Made by a program: the position numbers and the translations under genes
In this document: positions 1 to 11,915 of the stretch, piece by piece
How the letters are laid out: each line of letters starts with the position of its first letter
How positions within the stretch are numbered: the stretch's first letter is position 1
Notes under the pieces: model-generated
What the model was told of the DNA's origin: nothing
What the model saw: the letters and a program-made list of their open reading frames with translations, nothing else
Databases searched by the model: none
NCBI GenBank assembly: GCA_036417435.1
Contig: CM070910.1
Span: 68,790,784 to 68,854,783, forward strand
DNA from: Inia geoffrensis
Lineage: Eukaryota; Chordata; Mammalia; Artiodactyla; Iniidae
Direction of reading: 5' to 3'
Length of the DNA: 64,000 nucleotides

Positions 1-1877
1 TGTCGTATATGGCCTTTATTATGTTGAGGTAGGTTCCCTCTATGCCCACTTTCTGGAGAGTTTTTATCATAAATGGGTGTTGAATTTTGTCAGAAGCTTT
101 TCCTGCATCTATTGAGATGATCATATGGTTTTTCTTCTTCAGTTTGTTAATGTTGTGTATCACATTGATTGATTTGCATATATTACAGAATCCTTGCATC
201 CCTGGGTTAAATCCCACCTGATCATGGTGTATGATCCTGTTAATGTGTTGCTGGATTCTGTTAGCTAATATTTTGTTGAGGATTTCTGCATCTATATTCA
301 TCAGTGCTCTTGGTCTGTAATTTTTTTTTATAGTATCTTCTCCTGGTTTTGGTATCAGGGTGAAGGTGGCCTCATAGAATGAGTTTGGGAGTTTTCCTTC
401 CTCTGCAATTTTTTGGAAGGGTTTGAGAAGGATGGGTGTTAGCTCTTCTCTAAATGTTTGATAGAATTTACCTGTGAAGCCATCTGGTCCTGGACTTTTG
501 TTTGTTGGAAGATTTTTATTCACAGTTTCAATTTCATTACTTGTGATTGGTCTGTTCATGTTTTCTATTTCTTCCTCGTTCAGCCTTGGAAGCTTATACC
601 TTTCTAAGAATTTGTCCTTTTCTTCCAGGTTGTCCATTTTATTGGTGTAGAGTTGCTTGTAGTAGTGTCTTAGCATGCTTTGTATTTCTGTGGTGTCTGT
701 TACAACTTCTCTTTTTTCATTTCTAATTTTATTGATTTGAGTCCTCTCCCTCTTTTTCTTGGTGAGTCTGGCTAAAGGTTTATCAATTTTTTTTATCTTC
801 TCAAAGAACCAGATTTTAGTTTTATTGATCTTTGCTATTATCTCTATTTCATTTATTTCTGCTCTCATCTTTATGATTTCTTGCGTTCTAACTTTGGGTA
901 TTGTTTGTTCTTCTTTCTCTATTTCCTTTAGGTGTAAGGTTAAATTGTTTATTTGAGATTTTTCTTGTTTCTTGAGGTAGGCCTGTATTGCTATAAAGTT
1001 CCCTCTTAGAGCTGGTTTTGCTGCATCCCATAGGTTTTGGATCATCGTCTTTTCATTGTCATTTGTCTCTAGGTATTTTGTGATTTCCTCAGTGATCTCT
1101 TGATTATTTAGTAACGTATTGTTTAGCCTCCATGTGTTTGTGTTTTTTCCGTTTTTGTCCCTGTAATTGATTTCTAATCTTATAGTGTTGTGGTCAGAAA
1201 AGATGCTTGATATGATTTAAATTTTCTTAAATTTACTGAGGCTTGATTTGTGATCCAAGATGTGATCTATCCTGGAGAATGTTCCATGCACACTTGAGAA
1301 GAAAGTGTAATCTGCTGTTTTTGGATGGAATGTCCTATAAATATCACTTAAATGTATCTGGTCTATTGTGTCATTTAAAGCTTGCGTTTCCTTATTAATT
1401 TTCTGTCTGGATGATTTGTCCATTGGTATAAGGGAAGTGTTAAAATCCCCCACTCTATTACTGTGTTACCATCGATTTCCTCTTTTATAGCTCTTAGCAG
1501 TTGCCTTATGTATTGAGGTGCACCTATGTTGGGTGCATATATATTTATAATTGTTATATCTTCTTCTTGGATTGACCCTTGATCATCATGTAGTGTCCTT
1601 CCTTGTCTCTTGTAACATTCTTTATTTTAAGGTCTATTTTATCTGATATGAGTACTGTTACTCCAGCTTTCTTTTGATTTCCATTTGCATAGAATATATT
1701 TTTCCATCCCCTCACTTTCAGTCTGTATGTGTCCCTAGGTCTGAAGTGGGTCTCTTGTAGACAGCATATATATGGGTATTGTTTTTGTATCCATTCAGCG
1801 AGCCTGTGTCTTTTGGATGGAACATTTAATCCATTCACGTTTAACGTAATTATTGATATGTATGTTCCTATTACCAT
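1..1877 (-). pseudogene. L1 ORF2 fragment (endonuclease + start of RT), copy A
   Basis: ORF2p is the L1 endonuclease/reverse transcriptase that nicks chromosomal DNA and copies L1 RNA at the nick. The chosen start is the ATG at 1877, giving MVIGTYISIITLNVNGLN, the usual endonuclease beginning. CLQETH carries the catalytic glutamate. The first frame breaks at 1554. The endonuclease resumes at 1453-1217 with GDFNTS and SRIDHIL, then hits a stop. The rest down to position 1 encodes RT sequence only in fragments. Three or more separate frames are needed to cover the domain, so this is a pseudogene. The RT catalytic box, thumb and Cys-rich end lie outside the window. Confidence 0.9.
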
Positions 1878-1935
1878 TTTCTTAATTGTTTTGGGTTTGT
1901 TTTTGTAGGTGCTTTTCTTCTCTCGTTTTTCCCAC

Positions 1936-2837
1936 TTAGAGAAGTTCCTTTAGCATTTGTTGTAGAGCTGGTTTGGTCGTGTTGAATTCTCTTAGCTTTT
2001 GCTTATCTGTAAAGCTTTTGATTTCTCCATTGAATCTAATGAGATCCTTTCTGGATAGAGTAAACTTGGTTGTAGATTTTTCCCTTTCATCACTTTAAAT
2101 ATATCATGCCACACCTTCTGGCTTGTAGAGTTTCTGCTGAGAAATCAGCTGTTAACCTTATGGGAGTTCCCTTGTATGTTATTTGTCATTTTTCCCTTGC
2201 TGCTTTCAATAATTTTTCTTTGTCTTTAATTTTTGCCAATCTGATTACTATGTGTCTTGGTGTGTTTCTCCTTGGGTTTATCCTGTATGGGACTCTGTGC
2301 TTCCTGGACTTGGGTGGCTATTTCCTTTCCCATGTTAGGGCAGTTTTTGACTATAATCTCTTCAAATATTTTCTCGGGTCCTTTCTCACTCTCTTCTCCT
2401 TCTGGGACCCCTATAATGAGAATGTTGCTGTGTTTAATGTTGTCCCAGAGGTCTCTTAGGTTGTCTTCATTTCTTTTCATTCTTTTTTCTTTATTCTATT
2501 CTGCAGCAGCGAAATCCACCGTTCTGTCTCCCAGGTCACTTATATGTTCTTCTGCCTCAGTTATTCAGCTATTGATTCCTTCTAGGGTATTTTTCATTTC
2601 AGTCCTTGTGTTGTTCATCTCTGTTTGTTTGTTCTTTAATTCTTCTAGATCTTTGTTAAACATTTCTTGCATCTTTTCAATCTTTGTCTCCATTCTTTTT
2701 CCGAGGTCCTGGATCATCTTCACTATCATTATTCTGAATTCCTTTTCTGGAATGTTTCCTATCTCCAATTCATTTAGTTGTTTTTCTGGGGTTTTATCTT
2801 GTTCCTTCATCTGATACGTAGCCCTCTGTCTTTTCAT
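1936..2837 (-). pseudogene. L1 ORF1 (RNA-binding chaperone) pseudogene, copy A
   Basis: ORF1p is the trimeric nucleic-acid chaperone that coats L1 RNA. The start MKRQRATYQMKEQ at 2837 lines up with the starts in copies B and C. Residues about 20-90 (2565-2780) form the heptad-rich coiled coil (KMQEMFNKDLEELKNKQ). A stop follows GINS at 2565. The RRM-like part, with LIIGVPEGEESE, is open at 2226-2480. The C-terminal domain runs, broken, to a stop at 1936-1938, about 60 bp before ORF2. The total of roughly 300 codons is the normal family length, so damage is by point mutations and small indels rather than large deletion. Confidence 0.85.
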
Positions 2838-3728
2838 CTTGCCTATCTTTCTGTGAATGTGGTTTTTGTTCCACAGGTTGCAGGACTGTAGTTCTTCTTG
2901 CTTCTGCTGTCTGCCCTCTGGTGAATTAGGCTATCTAAGAGGCTTGTGCAAATTTCCTGATGGGAAGGACTGTGGTGGGTAGAACTGGCCGTTGCTCTGG
3001 TGGGCAGAGCTCAGTAAAACTTTAATCCACTTGTCTGCTGATGGGTGGGGCTGTGTTCCCTCCCTGTTGGTTGTTTGGCCTGAGGCGACCCAATGCTGGA
3101 GCCTACCCGGGCTCTTTGGTGGGGTTAATGGTGGACTCTGGGAGGGCTCACACCAAGGAGTACTTCCCAGAACTTCTGCTGCCAGTGTCCTGTGTCCTGA
3201 GACACAGTCACACCCTGCCGCTGCAGGAGACCCTCCAACACTAGCAGGTAGGTCTGGTTCAGTCTCCTATGGGGTCACTGCTCCTTCCCATGGGTCCTGA
3301 TGTGCACACTGCTTTGTGTGTACCCTCCAAGAGTGGAGTCTCTGTTTCCCCCAGTCCTGTCTAGGTCCTGTAACCAAATCCCACTAGCCTTCAAAGTCTG
3401 ATTCTTTAGGAATTCCTCCTCCTGTTGCCCACCCCCAGGTTGGGAAGCCTGAAGTGGGGCTCAGAGCCTTCACTCCAGTGGGTGGACTTCTTTGGTATAA
3501 GTGTTCTCCGGTTTGTGAGTCACCCATTCAGCAGTTATGGGATTTGATTTTATTGTGATTGCCTCCCTTCTACCATCTCATTGTGGCTTCTCCTTTGTCT
3601 TTGGATGTGGGGTATCTTTTTTGGTGAGTTCCAGTGTCTTCCTGTCAATGATTGTTCAACAGTTACTTGTGATTCCAGTGCTCTTGCAAGAGGGAGTGAG
3701 AGCACGTCCTTCTACTCCACCACCTTTA
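2838..3728 (-). promoter_or_regulatory. L1 copy A 5' UTR (internal promoter region)
   Basis: About 0.9 kb upstream of ORF1. L1 transcripts start from an internal promoter in this region. The part nearest ORF1 (about 2870-3130) shares blocks with copies B and C, such as the stretch around 3040 that recurs at about 24930 and 36375. Upstream of about 3130 the sequence is unrelated to theirs. The element's 5' limit near 3728 is set by eye where L1-like sequence gives way to AT-rich DNA and is uncertain by about 10 bp. Open frames inside it are not supported as genes. Confidence 0.7.
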
Positions 3729-6290
3729 ACCAATCTGCAATTGTTTTTTAGATTAAAATAAAAAGTTCTATGAAAACAAAACTCTGTACATGAACTAGTA
3801 TGGCTTTTATGAAATAACTTGGTATTTGATATTTTGGCGTGTGAAATCAAAGGCAACATTGCTTCTTATTTCTTCTTGCCCTTAGAAGCAGAAGTCTGTA
3901 CTTTCGGACATCATAGAATCCCTTGAGATTCATTCCTTCATTTTCAAGAAGGTAACCTCTAAATTGCAATAATTACCCGTGATACATCTGGGGCTTCTTC
4001 AGCTCCAGTTGTAAAGATCACCTCCTCTGTCAGTCATGATCTTGTGTTGAATTAAGGACAACATTTATTTAGCAGCTTCAAATGCAGTGTTAAGACAGTC
4101 ATCAGGACAGTCCATGGACTTCTATTCCCTAAACTCAGTAAACTCAATTCTTTCAGAGTTTTCTTACAAGTCAAAGAATTTAGCTAGAGCTCTGTGAGAT
4201 ATGTGTGCACGTGACCCTGGCAGGACCCAGTCAGCTTCCATTTGTTCTGCACTGCTGACCTTCATCTCCACCCCATCAGTCAGCTAGTAAAAACATGACC
4301 TAGGCCAAAAGAAAGACCCCAAATAAGCCAATCCCACTCCTGGAAACAGCACAAAGTTCAAAGCTTCCTCATAGAAGGACAATAGAATTACCTTCATAGA
4401 TAAAAGGCAGCATGTGGACATCTTAGTTACCCCTTGGAACTTTGCTTCAGGTACTCTGTGCCTCCTAATTTATAGAGCTACCATTGTAAAACACTATCTT
4501 CTGTTTAATTTTTAAGATTAGCTATGTTTTTTAGTTTTTATTCAGTATGGCACAGACTAGAGTATTGCATATATAGCATTGCTTAGCAAACAATAGTAAT
4601 GAATGTGACTAAGACATAATATAATTGTAAGTCTGTGTCAAATGTTCCATTAATTTTGTATCTTACCACCACTTTCTTCTTAAAAACAATAAATTATGGT
4701 AACTCTTGGTCAACTGTTAATCCTATATTTTTGTCCTTGACAAATCTCACGTTGTGGATTACATCTGTGTCTGATTATTTTTCCTAAGGGGACTTACATT
4801 ATTTTTATTGGCAATCTGCATTGACTTCTAATTCTCCCATATTGTGAGGTTTAAGCCTATGCTTTGAATGATGTCATCTATTTGCAAGTTTAATTAGTAT
4901 ACTTTCAATGACATAGAAGCTACTTAGGAATATGTTTGACATTTGTGGGCATAAGCAGGTATTCTGAACAATTTCACTCATCACTAAAAGACAGCGTGGA
5001 GGTGTTCCACCATCCTGTCAATTAATGCATTGCTTTCCTACCTTTGTGTTCTCCAAAGTCCAGGAATCAAGAGCAGGTGCTCCTGGGTCTAGAAGTTTCT
5101 TTAGTATCTTTAGGTTATTTAATATGGGTTATTTTATAATTCCTGGCACTAACCATTTATTATTCCATCATATCTCATTTACATTAATTAAGTTGCTTCT
5201 TAATCCCAGAGACATTAATCAGGTTTGGTTTTTATTATTAAAATTTATCATTTTCACAGTTGTTCAGCATCAGGAAGGCTTTTGTTTGCTCTGGATTAAC
5301 AAAGTCTGGCTTTTGTGATGTGTAATCTTGAATCCCAAACCTCAGCTTTCCCCCTCCAACCTTATATGAATGAATATCCTCACACCCTCAGTGGAAAGAC
5401 TTTCCATTAGGTTATTTCTGTGGAAGTATTTGAAAGAGAGTCTGTTTCTCATTGAATTACTTCCTAAAATGAAATTCAAAGCTTCTTTTATGGAATATTG
5501 TCCCTATGGAATAACCCTGCCTGTTCATGTTCTAGTATGACGGAATCAAAGACTTTGAGTCTGGTAGCCTTTCTTTCAAGATCCAGAACACTTCTCTTCA
5601 CGAAGGGAAAGAATCTAAATTTGACCAACAGTCACAGAAAGCATTGAAAGTGATTGATCCTTAAATCTTAGCTAGGACTTGTCCCATTATGTTGTCTTCT
5701 TAAAAATGAATAATTTAAAACTGGTATACATTTTAGACAGTAATACTTTTGTCTCTCCAAAAAGGAAGGGTGTTGTCCTAAACATCTAAAAAGATGTGGT
5801 ACTAGTCACATGAGAAGTATTTTCTGTAAATATTTTCCTTTAATGAGGGGTTTGATTTTTTCTCAGGCTTTGGAATCTATTCATCTGTCTTTTGTGTTTC
5901 CTTCTCTTCGGTATAAATATTAAAAGCAAAACTACAAATAAATTTCAAACAGTGAAACATTTTATAGACACAATGTTTGAAACTAATGGTATTATAAAAG
6001 ATATTTTAAATTATTAATGTTTAAACAACTTAAAAGTAGTCACAAGTTCTTTTCACTTTAACATTATTGTTGATATCATTGATATTTTCTAGTCCATATC
6101 GCATGGCTATATAGATTTTGATACAGCATTGCTTTTGCATTTGTAGAATTACATTTCTGAAAATTCTTTTAGTTGGCAAAACTTCTGCTGGCAAAATCAC
6201 AGTCTCATAGGAGACTCTCAGGGATTAGGAGAAATCAATAAAATTCCACTGAACATACATCCTTAAGAACCATGTTAAATAAAATTTCTA
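3729..6290. other. Old, mostly single-copy noncoding DNA
   Basis: AT-rich sequence with stops in all frames, no convincing exon and no repeat I can name. The stretch 3850-4060 looks gene-like on the minus strand (rather even composition) but has no sustained frame and no recognisable product. Confidence 0.5.
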
Positions 6291-6299
6291 GAAATTGTT

Positions 6300-6790
6300 G
6301 TATTATCTATTGCAGCATAACAAGTTACTCCAAAAGTTAGTGGTTTAAAACAACAAACATTTATTATCTCACGGTTTCTGTGGGATAATGAATTCAGGAG
6401 CAGCTTGGTCAGGTGATTCCAGCTAAGGGTCTCTCACGGGGTTGCAGTCGAGATGTCGTCTGGGGTCGCAGTCACCTGAAGGCTTTATTGGGTCTGGAGA
6501 TTTGCTTTTAAGCTCACTCACATGGCTGTTGGCAGGCAGCCTCAGCTGCTCTTCACACAAGCCTCTCAGTAGGGCTGTTGAGTATCCTCAGAAAATGGTG
6601 GCTGTGTTTCCCAGGGCAAATGAACTGAGGGAGAGCAAGGAGGAAGCCAGATGCCTTTGAATCCGTAATCTTGGAGGTCACACACCTTCACGTCCACCTC
6701 TTTCCAGGCCTTAGAAGCGAGTTACTAAGTACATCACACACTTAAAAGGAGGGGAATTGGGCTCCACCTTTCCAGTGAAGGAATATTAAA
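6300..6790. repeat. Ancient mammalian interspersed repeat (family not named)
   Basis: The block beginning with 'gcagcataacaagttactcc', followed by 'ggtttaaaacaacaaacatt' and 'tattatctcacggtttctgt', is a motif string known from a very common old mammalian repeat. I cannot assign the family or orientation with confidence; an LTR-type element is my best guess. The frame at 6442-6660 is a chance opening inside it. Confidence 0.5.
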
Positions 6791-7068
6791 GAATTTATGG
6801 ACATCTGTTTAAAACAATCAAGGTTTCCAACACAGACGAGATTTGCTGACTTTAAAGAATGTGATCTGGTGGGCTGTTATTCACCATATTTTCCTCAGGA
6901 AGTATTTGTGAGTATTACAATACTCTAAGGCAGATTCTTCCTTTGAGTTATAAATAAAGTAAATGAAATTATAAATAAACTGTGTATCTTTAGCATTAAA
7001 AAGAATTTGCCTTTTATTGGTTTAAAATTTAATGTCCTTGCACTTGCATTTCCCTTTGTTTAATTTTT

Positions 7069-7366
7069 TATTTTATTTTTTGGCTGCATTGGTCTTTGTT
7101 GCTGCGTGCAGGCTTTCTCTAGTTGCGGTGAGTGGGGGGCTATGCTTTGTTGTGGTGCGCTGGCTTCTCGTTGCAGTGGCCTCTCTTGTTGCAGAGCACA
7201 GGCTCTAGGCGCGTGGGCTTCAGTAGTTGTGGCACTCGGCCTCAGTAGTTGTGGCGCCCAGGCTCAGTTGCTCCGCAGCATGTGGGATCTTCCTGGACCA
7301 GGACTTGAACCCGTGTTCCCTGCTTTGGTAGGCGGATCCTTAACCACTGCACCACCAGGGAAGTTC
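7069..7366 (-). mobile_element. CHR SINE, long (CHR-2-like) type
   Basis: tRNA-derived SINE. Its head (CCACCAGGGAA as read on +) is at the right end and its T-rich tail at the left, so it is on the minus strand. It carries the extra GTAGTTGTGG-type repeats of the longer CHR form. The 17-bp duplication CCCTTTGTTTAATTTTT flanks it at 7052-7068 and 7367-7383, which fixes the boundaries. The open frame 7106-7378 lies inside the SINE and is not a gene. Confidence 0.92.
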
Positions 7367-7384
7367 CCCTTTGTTTAATTTTTC

Positions 7385-7734
7385 TAAGCTTTAGTAAAAT
7401 GCTTGTGTAACTGCCAGGAATTTCAACACATTATCAAGATACTTAAGGGTGTTTATTTGAGGGGTGGGTTCTGTGTGTGCGGCTGCCATCTGCCCTCACA
7501 CTGAGGTGGAGCAAAGAGATCCCTTTGCCTGTCCTACTGTGTCGACCTGCTGGTGTTGTCTAGGAGGGCCTGAATCTTGTTGCCATATTCTTTATTTATG
7601 GCAAACGAAATTATCATTAAATTGTTTAAGTGGAATGGACTAAAACTTTGCTACAGAAATACAAAATCACATTATTCCAATACTATGGCTGGCTAAATTA
7701 CAGTTGAAGGATGGTGTTTTGTTTTTTTCGGTCT
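7385..7734. other. Noncoding DNA, nothing recognised
   Basis: No frame, repeat or site could be supported. Confidence 0.4.
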
Positions 7735-8230
7735 AAGGTTATTTTGTAAAAAAACTTTTCATGTATCTTCAGCCTCACGTTCATCACTTTAATGGCTCCA
7801 TAATGGTCCCCTGAGATGATATACCATAGATTATATAACCACTCCTTAATCGTTAGCTATTTATATTTCTCATTTTTCCTTCCACTTTCACAAATAATGT
7901 TGCTATAAACACCTCTGTACAAAGAGTTTTCTTTTTCCATCATTTCAATCTTTTCCTTAGGGCAAAGTTCCCCAAACTGGATTATTTTGTCGAAATATAT
8001 GCAGTTTTTAAAAAAATTTTATTATGGAAAACCCCAAACATATGCAAAAGCGAAAAGGATAATTTAATAAACTTGATGTACTTATTCTCCTGCTTCAACA
8101 ATTATCAACTCATGGCCATTCTTGTTCATCTATACCCACATTCACCTTTTCTTTCTTTCCCACCTCATTTTCCAAACTGTATTATTTTGAAGCAAACCCT
8201 AGACATCTATAATTTCAGTTATGACAATTT
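7735..8230 (-). repeat. Ancient LINE-like relics (two adjoining blocks)
   Basis: 7735-7960 resembles the antisense of an old LINE end (mutated 'tttaatggctccataatggt' block). 7985-8230 belongs to another old family, with the marker 'caattatcaactcatggcca'. The second block has a diverged relative at 15850-16253 in this window (shared 'caattcatggcc', 'agcaaactccagatatca'). The strand is inferred. Both are far too decayed to code. Confidence 0.5.
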
Positions 8231-8469
8231 TTTGGACTCAGTACTGTTGGTCTTATTGTCTTCCAGAAATTCAAATGAATTTTCAATCCTAAAACCCAAA
8301 TATGACAGGACAAGAATAAAATATAAAAGAAAAAAATGGCAAATTGGACTTCATTAAAATTAAAAATTTTGCTCTGTGAAAGATCTTGTTAAGAGGATGA
8401 AAAGACAAAATTACATACTGGGAGAAAATATTTGCAAATTACAACTGTGACAAAGATTATGTAGATAAC

Positions 8470-8484
8470 TCTATATCTATCTGC

Positions 8485-8529
<45 letters not shown>

Positions 8530-8545
8530 ATCTATGTATCTATCT
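8470..8545. repeat. (TCTA)n microsatellite
   Basis: About a dozen nearly perfect CTAT/TCTA units, slightly interrupted at both ends, inside the L1M fragment. Likely length-polymorphic. Confidence 0.97.
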
Positions 8546-8760
8546 TCAAAACTCAACAGTAGAAAAGAAAAACCCTAACAATTCAATTAGAAAATGAGCA
8601 ATAGACATAAAGTGACATTTCACTGAAGAAGGTATACAGATGGCAAATAAGCAGATGAAAAGATGTTCAACATCACTAGCCATCAGAGCAACGCAAATTG
8701 AGATCATGGTGATCTATCATTACACCCCTGACAAAATAGCTAAGATAAAAAATAGTGACA

Positions 8761-8975
8761 GGGCTTCCCTGGTAGCGCAGTGGTTGAGAGTCCGCCTGCC
8801 GATGCAGGGGATGAGGGTTCGTGCCCCGGTCAGGGAAGATCCCACATGCCGCCGAGCGGCTGGGCCCGTGAGCCATGGCTGCTGAGCCTGCGTGTCCGGA
8901 GCCTGTGCTCCGCAACGGGAGAGGCCGCGACAGTGAGATGCCCGCGTACCGCAAACAAAACAAAACAAGCAAACA
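8761..8975 (+). mobile_element. CHR SINE
   Basis: Plus-strand copy beginning GGGCTTCCCTGGTAGCGCAG with tRNA-like A box and B box, ending in a CAAA-rich tail. It is flanked by the 14-bp duplication AAAAAATAGTGACA (8747-8760 and 8976-8989), which splits the L1M fragment cleanly. Frames 8640-8885 and 8676-9139 are SINE-derived and not genes. Confidence 0.96.
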
Positions 8976-9718
8976 AAAAAATAGTGACAATACGGAATAC
9001 TTTTGAAGATGTGGGGAGACTGAGTCTTTGACACACTGCTGTTGGGAATGTAAAATGTATACAGCCATTCTGAAAAATAATTCCCCAATTTCCTAAGAAA
9101 ACTAAATATATGCTTAGCAGCAATCACACTCCTAGGCATTTATCTCAGAGAAATAGGAACTTAAATCCATACAAAAATCTGTGCATGAACATTCATGGCA
9201 GCTTTATTTGTAAAAGCTAAAAGACTGGAAACGACCCAAGTGTTTTTCACTGGCTGAATGGTTAAGCATACTGTGGTACATCCATACCATGAAATACCAC
9301 TCAGCAATAAAATCAATAAACTGTTGATACTGGCAACAACTTGGATAGATCTCAAGGCCATTAAGCTGCATCAAAAACACCCAATCTCAAAAGATCATAT
9401 ACTGGACAATTCTATTTATATAACATTTTTGAAATGACGAAAAGTGTAGCACGTGGGAGTGTTTTGTGGTGCTGGAATAGTTTTGTATCTTGATTGCCGT
9501 GGCGGCTACAGTGTTATCACATTTATGCTTGTGATAAAACCACATAGAATATATACTATACACACACATTTCACCAATGTCAACTTTCTGGCTTTGATAT
9601 CGTGCTATAGTTATGTAAGATGCGACCATTGGGGGAAGCTGGGTAAAAGGTAACGGGGACCTCTCTGTACTATCTCTCCCACTTCCAGTACTTCTATAAT
9701 TATTTTAAAAGTTAAAAA

Positions 9719-10649
9719 TTCAAATGTGGCTTTTCTGTTCACGGTTTTTGAGTTTGTATGAGTGAAATTGGAGTCTAGAGGCCTGTGGTGCTGAGATTCT
9801 GCTCTCACCATGAAGAAATCTACATAACAATCATCTCTTTAGAATTTCTTAAGACTTTTTGAAACAACTCATCCTGTGGTAGAAGTTGGAAGGCATTGCT
9901 TCATATCGAACTGACTTGACCAACAATTGGCACATCTGCCAGATCTTCTTACTAAGACAGGGTGCTTTCAGGGCATTTTCTGAGTAGATGTGACTGAAAT
10001 CATAAAAAAAATGTCTCTTTCCTCTTAGCTAAACGTCATTTTCCTTAAGAGGAAGAACTCCGAAGGAAGTACTTTTACTTGTCCATACTTATCACAGCTG
10101 AAACCGTAAAAAACACTGCCAATTTCAACATTTAGTCTCTGAAAATTTGTAACACAACGTTTGAATACTTAGACTATCAAATTGGCAATAGATATATGAG
10201 AAACCTATAGAAACATGAGTAGAAGAGACACATACAATAAGAAATACTTTAGCAGTCTTATGAAGGCAGCAGCTTACTTAAGAGGAAATATATATATGTA
10301 CATATGTGCACACACACCAACACACACTAACACACACATGTACACACAAACATATGACAACGTATTCCAGGAAACCTAGTGCAGTTTGGCTGCCACTGAG
10401 ACTGTCCTAGTAAAGACCGAAATCACAGTGACAACAAAAGCATAAGCTTCAAATCCAATAGGCGTCTTTAGGTTTCATGTACGTTTTATGGTATTTGATA
10501 ACCATTTTGATGACCTTGAGATTCTAGGCTCCCTTTGGCTTTTGGTGACACCTCTCTTTCTTGCTTCAACCTCTACCTCCTTGATTATTATTTTTCTTAG
10601 CCTTGTTTTCAGGTTTCTCTTTCTCCACCACCACTTACACGTTGGGTTC
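9719..10649. other. Single-copy noncoding DNA
   Basis: No coding exon or named repeat. It holds an alternating TA/CA tract at about 10288-10352 (imperfect ATATATGTACATATGTGCAC series followed by CACACA units), a simple-sequence relic. Confidence 0.5.
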
Positions 10650-11915
10650 TCTAATGTTTGGCCCTTAGTGCTCTGCTCTTCTCTGCTTACATGGTCCCTC
10701 TGAGGACTCTTACTGGCGGTTTCCATGTTCACCCATATGCTAACGGCATCCAAATCTATATTTCCAGTCTCACGTCTTCTTTACATTCAAAAGCCACATA
10801 TCCTTGGCTTACTGCACATTTTCACCAGGGTATTTTACCAGCATCTTGAATGTTCTGTGTTCAAAAATTCCTTAGCCATCTTTCCACACCTGTTCCTCCT
10901 CTTCCATTCCCCACATTGCTGAACATACTTTGACACATCTAAGTCAGAAAGAGTGGTGCCCAGCCTTTACTTTCACTGCCACCCTGCCCAGCTGATCCCA
11001 TCCTACCCTCTTGATGTCTCTTGAATCTGTCATCCTCTCTCAGTCCATTGTCACTGCTCTTAGTTCAAGCCATTTTCACATCTTGCCAGATCTGTTTCAA
11101 TAATCTCCCGGCTCTTCTACCCGCCTCCAGTTGCATACCTTTCTCTCTGCCCCACATCTGTCTTCCACACATTCACTTATGACTTTTCTAAAGCACACAT
11201 CTCTTTATAATATTATACTCTCCTATTGAAAGAGCTTCAGTGGTTTCTCACTGCTGACAGAACAAAGGCTTCCATGAGTGGGTCAATCTCTGGCCTCATT
11301 TCTTTCCTCTCACTAAGAAGCACCCATCTCAGCCAGACTCATAAACAAGCGGTTCTTCCAGACCAGGATTTCCATGACTCTGAGCCTGTTCTTGCTACTA
11401 CAAGTCCCTCTGCCTGGAATCCCCTCCACCCCCTGCCCCGCCTGCGGAATATCTACTCATCCTTCAAGACTCTCAGAGAGTTACCTCCTGCATGGAGCTT
11501 GTGTGGACCCTCCCTGCCCCCCCCGTACCCAGTACATGTGGCTTCCTCCTCCTTTGTGCTCCCTTTGCACCCTGTGGAACCATCTACTGGCTTATCTACA
11601 TAACCTGAGTTGACATGTTTCTCCTTCTACTGAACTGAGTTTCCTGAGAAAAGGACTAATGTCAAATTCGTCTTTGAATCTCCAGCACCCAGCGCAGTGA
11701 CAAGGGCATGGTAAGGACCAAATAGTCACAGTTAACATTTTTTGAGGAGTTACTTACTGCATGTTGTTCTAAGTCCTCTGCACACGCTCATTTAAATTCT
11801 CACAACTCTGTGAGCTAGGCTCCGTACCCCCCTCCACAACTTTATGGGGAAATGTTACTTAAATTATAATTAAACGCACTGAAATGCACTTGGCGAATAT
11901 TTATTGAATGAAAGA
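10650..11915 (+). mobile_element. L2 LINE fragment, 3' part
   Basis: Plus-strand LINE-2. Diagnostic pieces appear in the right order: the RT-region block 'gctaacggcatccaaatcta' at 10740, 'ctctgcctggaatcccctcc' at 11409, the 'gttacctcctgcatggagct' block at 11480, then the 3' end 'ctccagcacccagcgcagtg' at 11681 and 'atatttattgaatgaaagat' at 11896. A minus-strand MIR (about 11728-11850) lies between the last two blocks. Frames 11226-11603 and 11374-11613 are decayed L2 sequence, not host genes. L2 has been inactive since early mammals. Confidence 0.85.
11728..11850 (-). mobile_element. MIR SINE fragment inside the L2
   Basis: Antisense MIR core: 'tcatttaaattctcacaact' followed by 'gtgagctaggctccgtaccc' matches the order of the MIR consensus in reverse. 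It interrupts the L2 3' end. Confidence 0.65.

Larger units (their letters stand above)
1..3728 (-). mobile_element. L1 LINE (copy A), 5' part; 3' end beyond window
   Basis: Minus-strand LINE-1. Read from 3728 downward it has a 5' UTR of about 0.9 kb (2838-3728), a broken ORF1 (1936-2837) and the endonuclease and first part of the reverse transcriptase of ORF2 (1877 to 1). The window edge cuts it about 200 bp before the catalytic FADD box, so the 3' half and the target-site duplication cannot be seen. Its proximal 5' UTR (about 2870-3130) resembles copies B and C, but its distal 5' UTR (about 3130-3728) does not and lacks their YY1-like start. It is therefore a different L1 subfamily. Many stops and frameshifts make it inactive. 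Confidence 0.9.
8325..9718 (+). mobile_element. L1M-class LINE fragment, 3' end, split by a SINE
   Basis: Plus-strand remnant of an old L1. The ORF2 C-terminal region is recognisable around 8600-8760 and 8990-9350 ('gcaataaaatcaataaactg' block). The 3' UTR end, 'taagatgcgaccattggggg' to the A-rich tail near 9715, resembles L1MB/L1MC ends. A CHR SINE (8761-8975) and a TCTA microsatellite interrupt it. No frame is intact. The order of events is L1M first, SINE much later. Confidence 0.75.

Noticed and set aside
3764..4060. Minus-strand sequence resembling a processed gene copy
   Set aside because: No frame longer than a few dozen codons, no identifiable protein, and no clear poly(A) or duplication.
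8470..8545. Regular short repeats that might suggest a CRISPR-like array
   Set aside because: Pure tetranucleotide microsatellite without spacers; the genome is mammalian.
8640..9139. Several 80-139-codon frames on both strands, repeated in similar form at every SINE
   Set aside because: The same peptide themes (for example [12 protein letters not shown] and [18 protein letters not shown]) recur at all CHR SINE copies; they are translations of the GC-rich SINE body.
11226..11613. 125-codon plus-strand frame with proline-rich end
   Set aside because: It coincides with L2 sequence in the correct family order and shows no sign of domestication.
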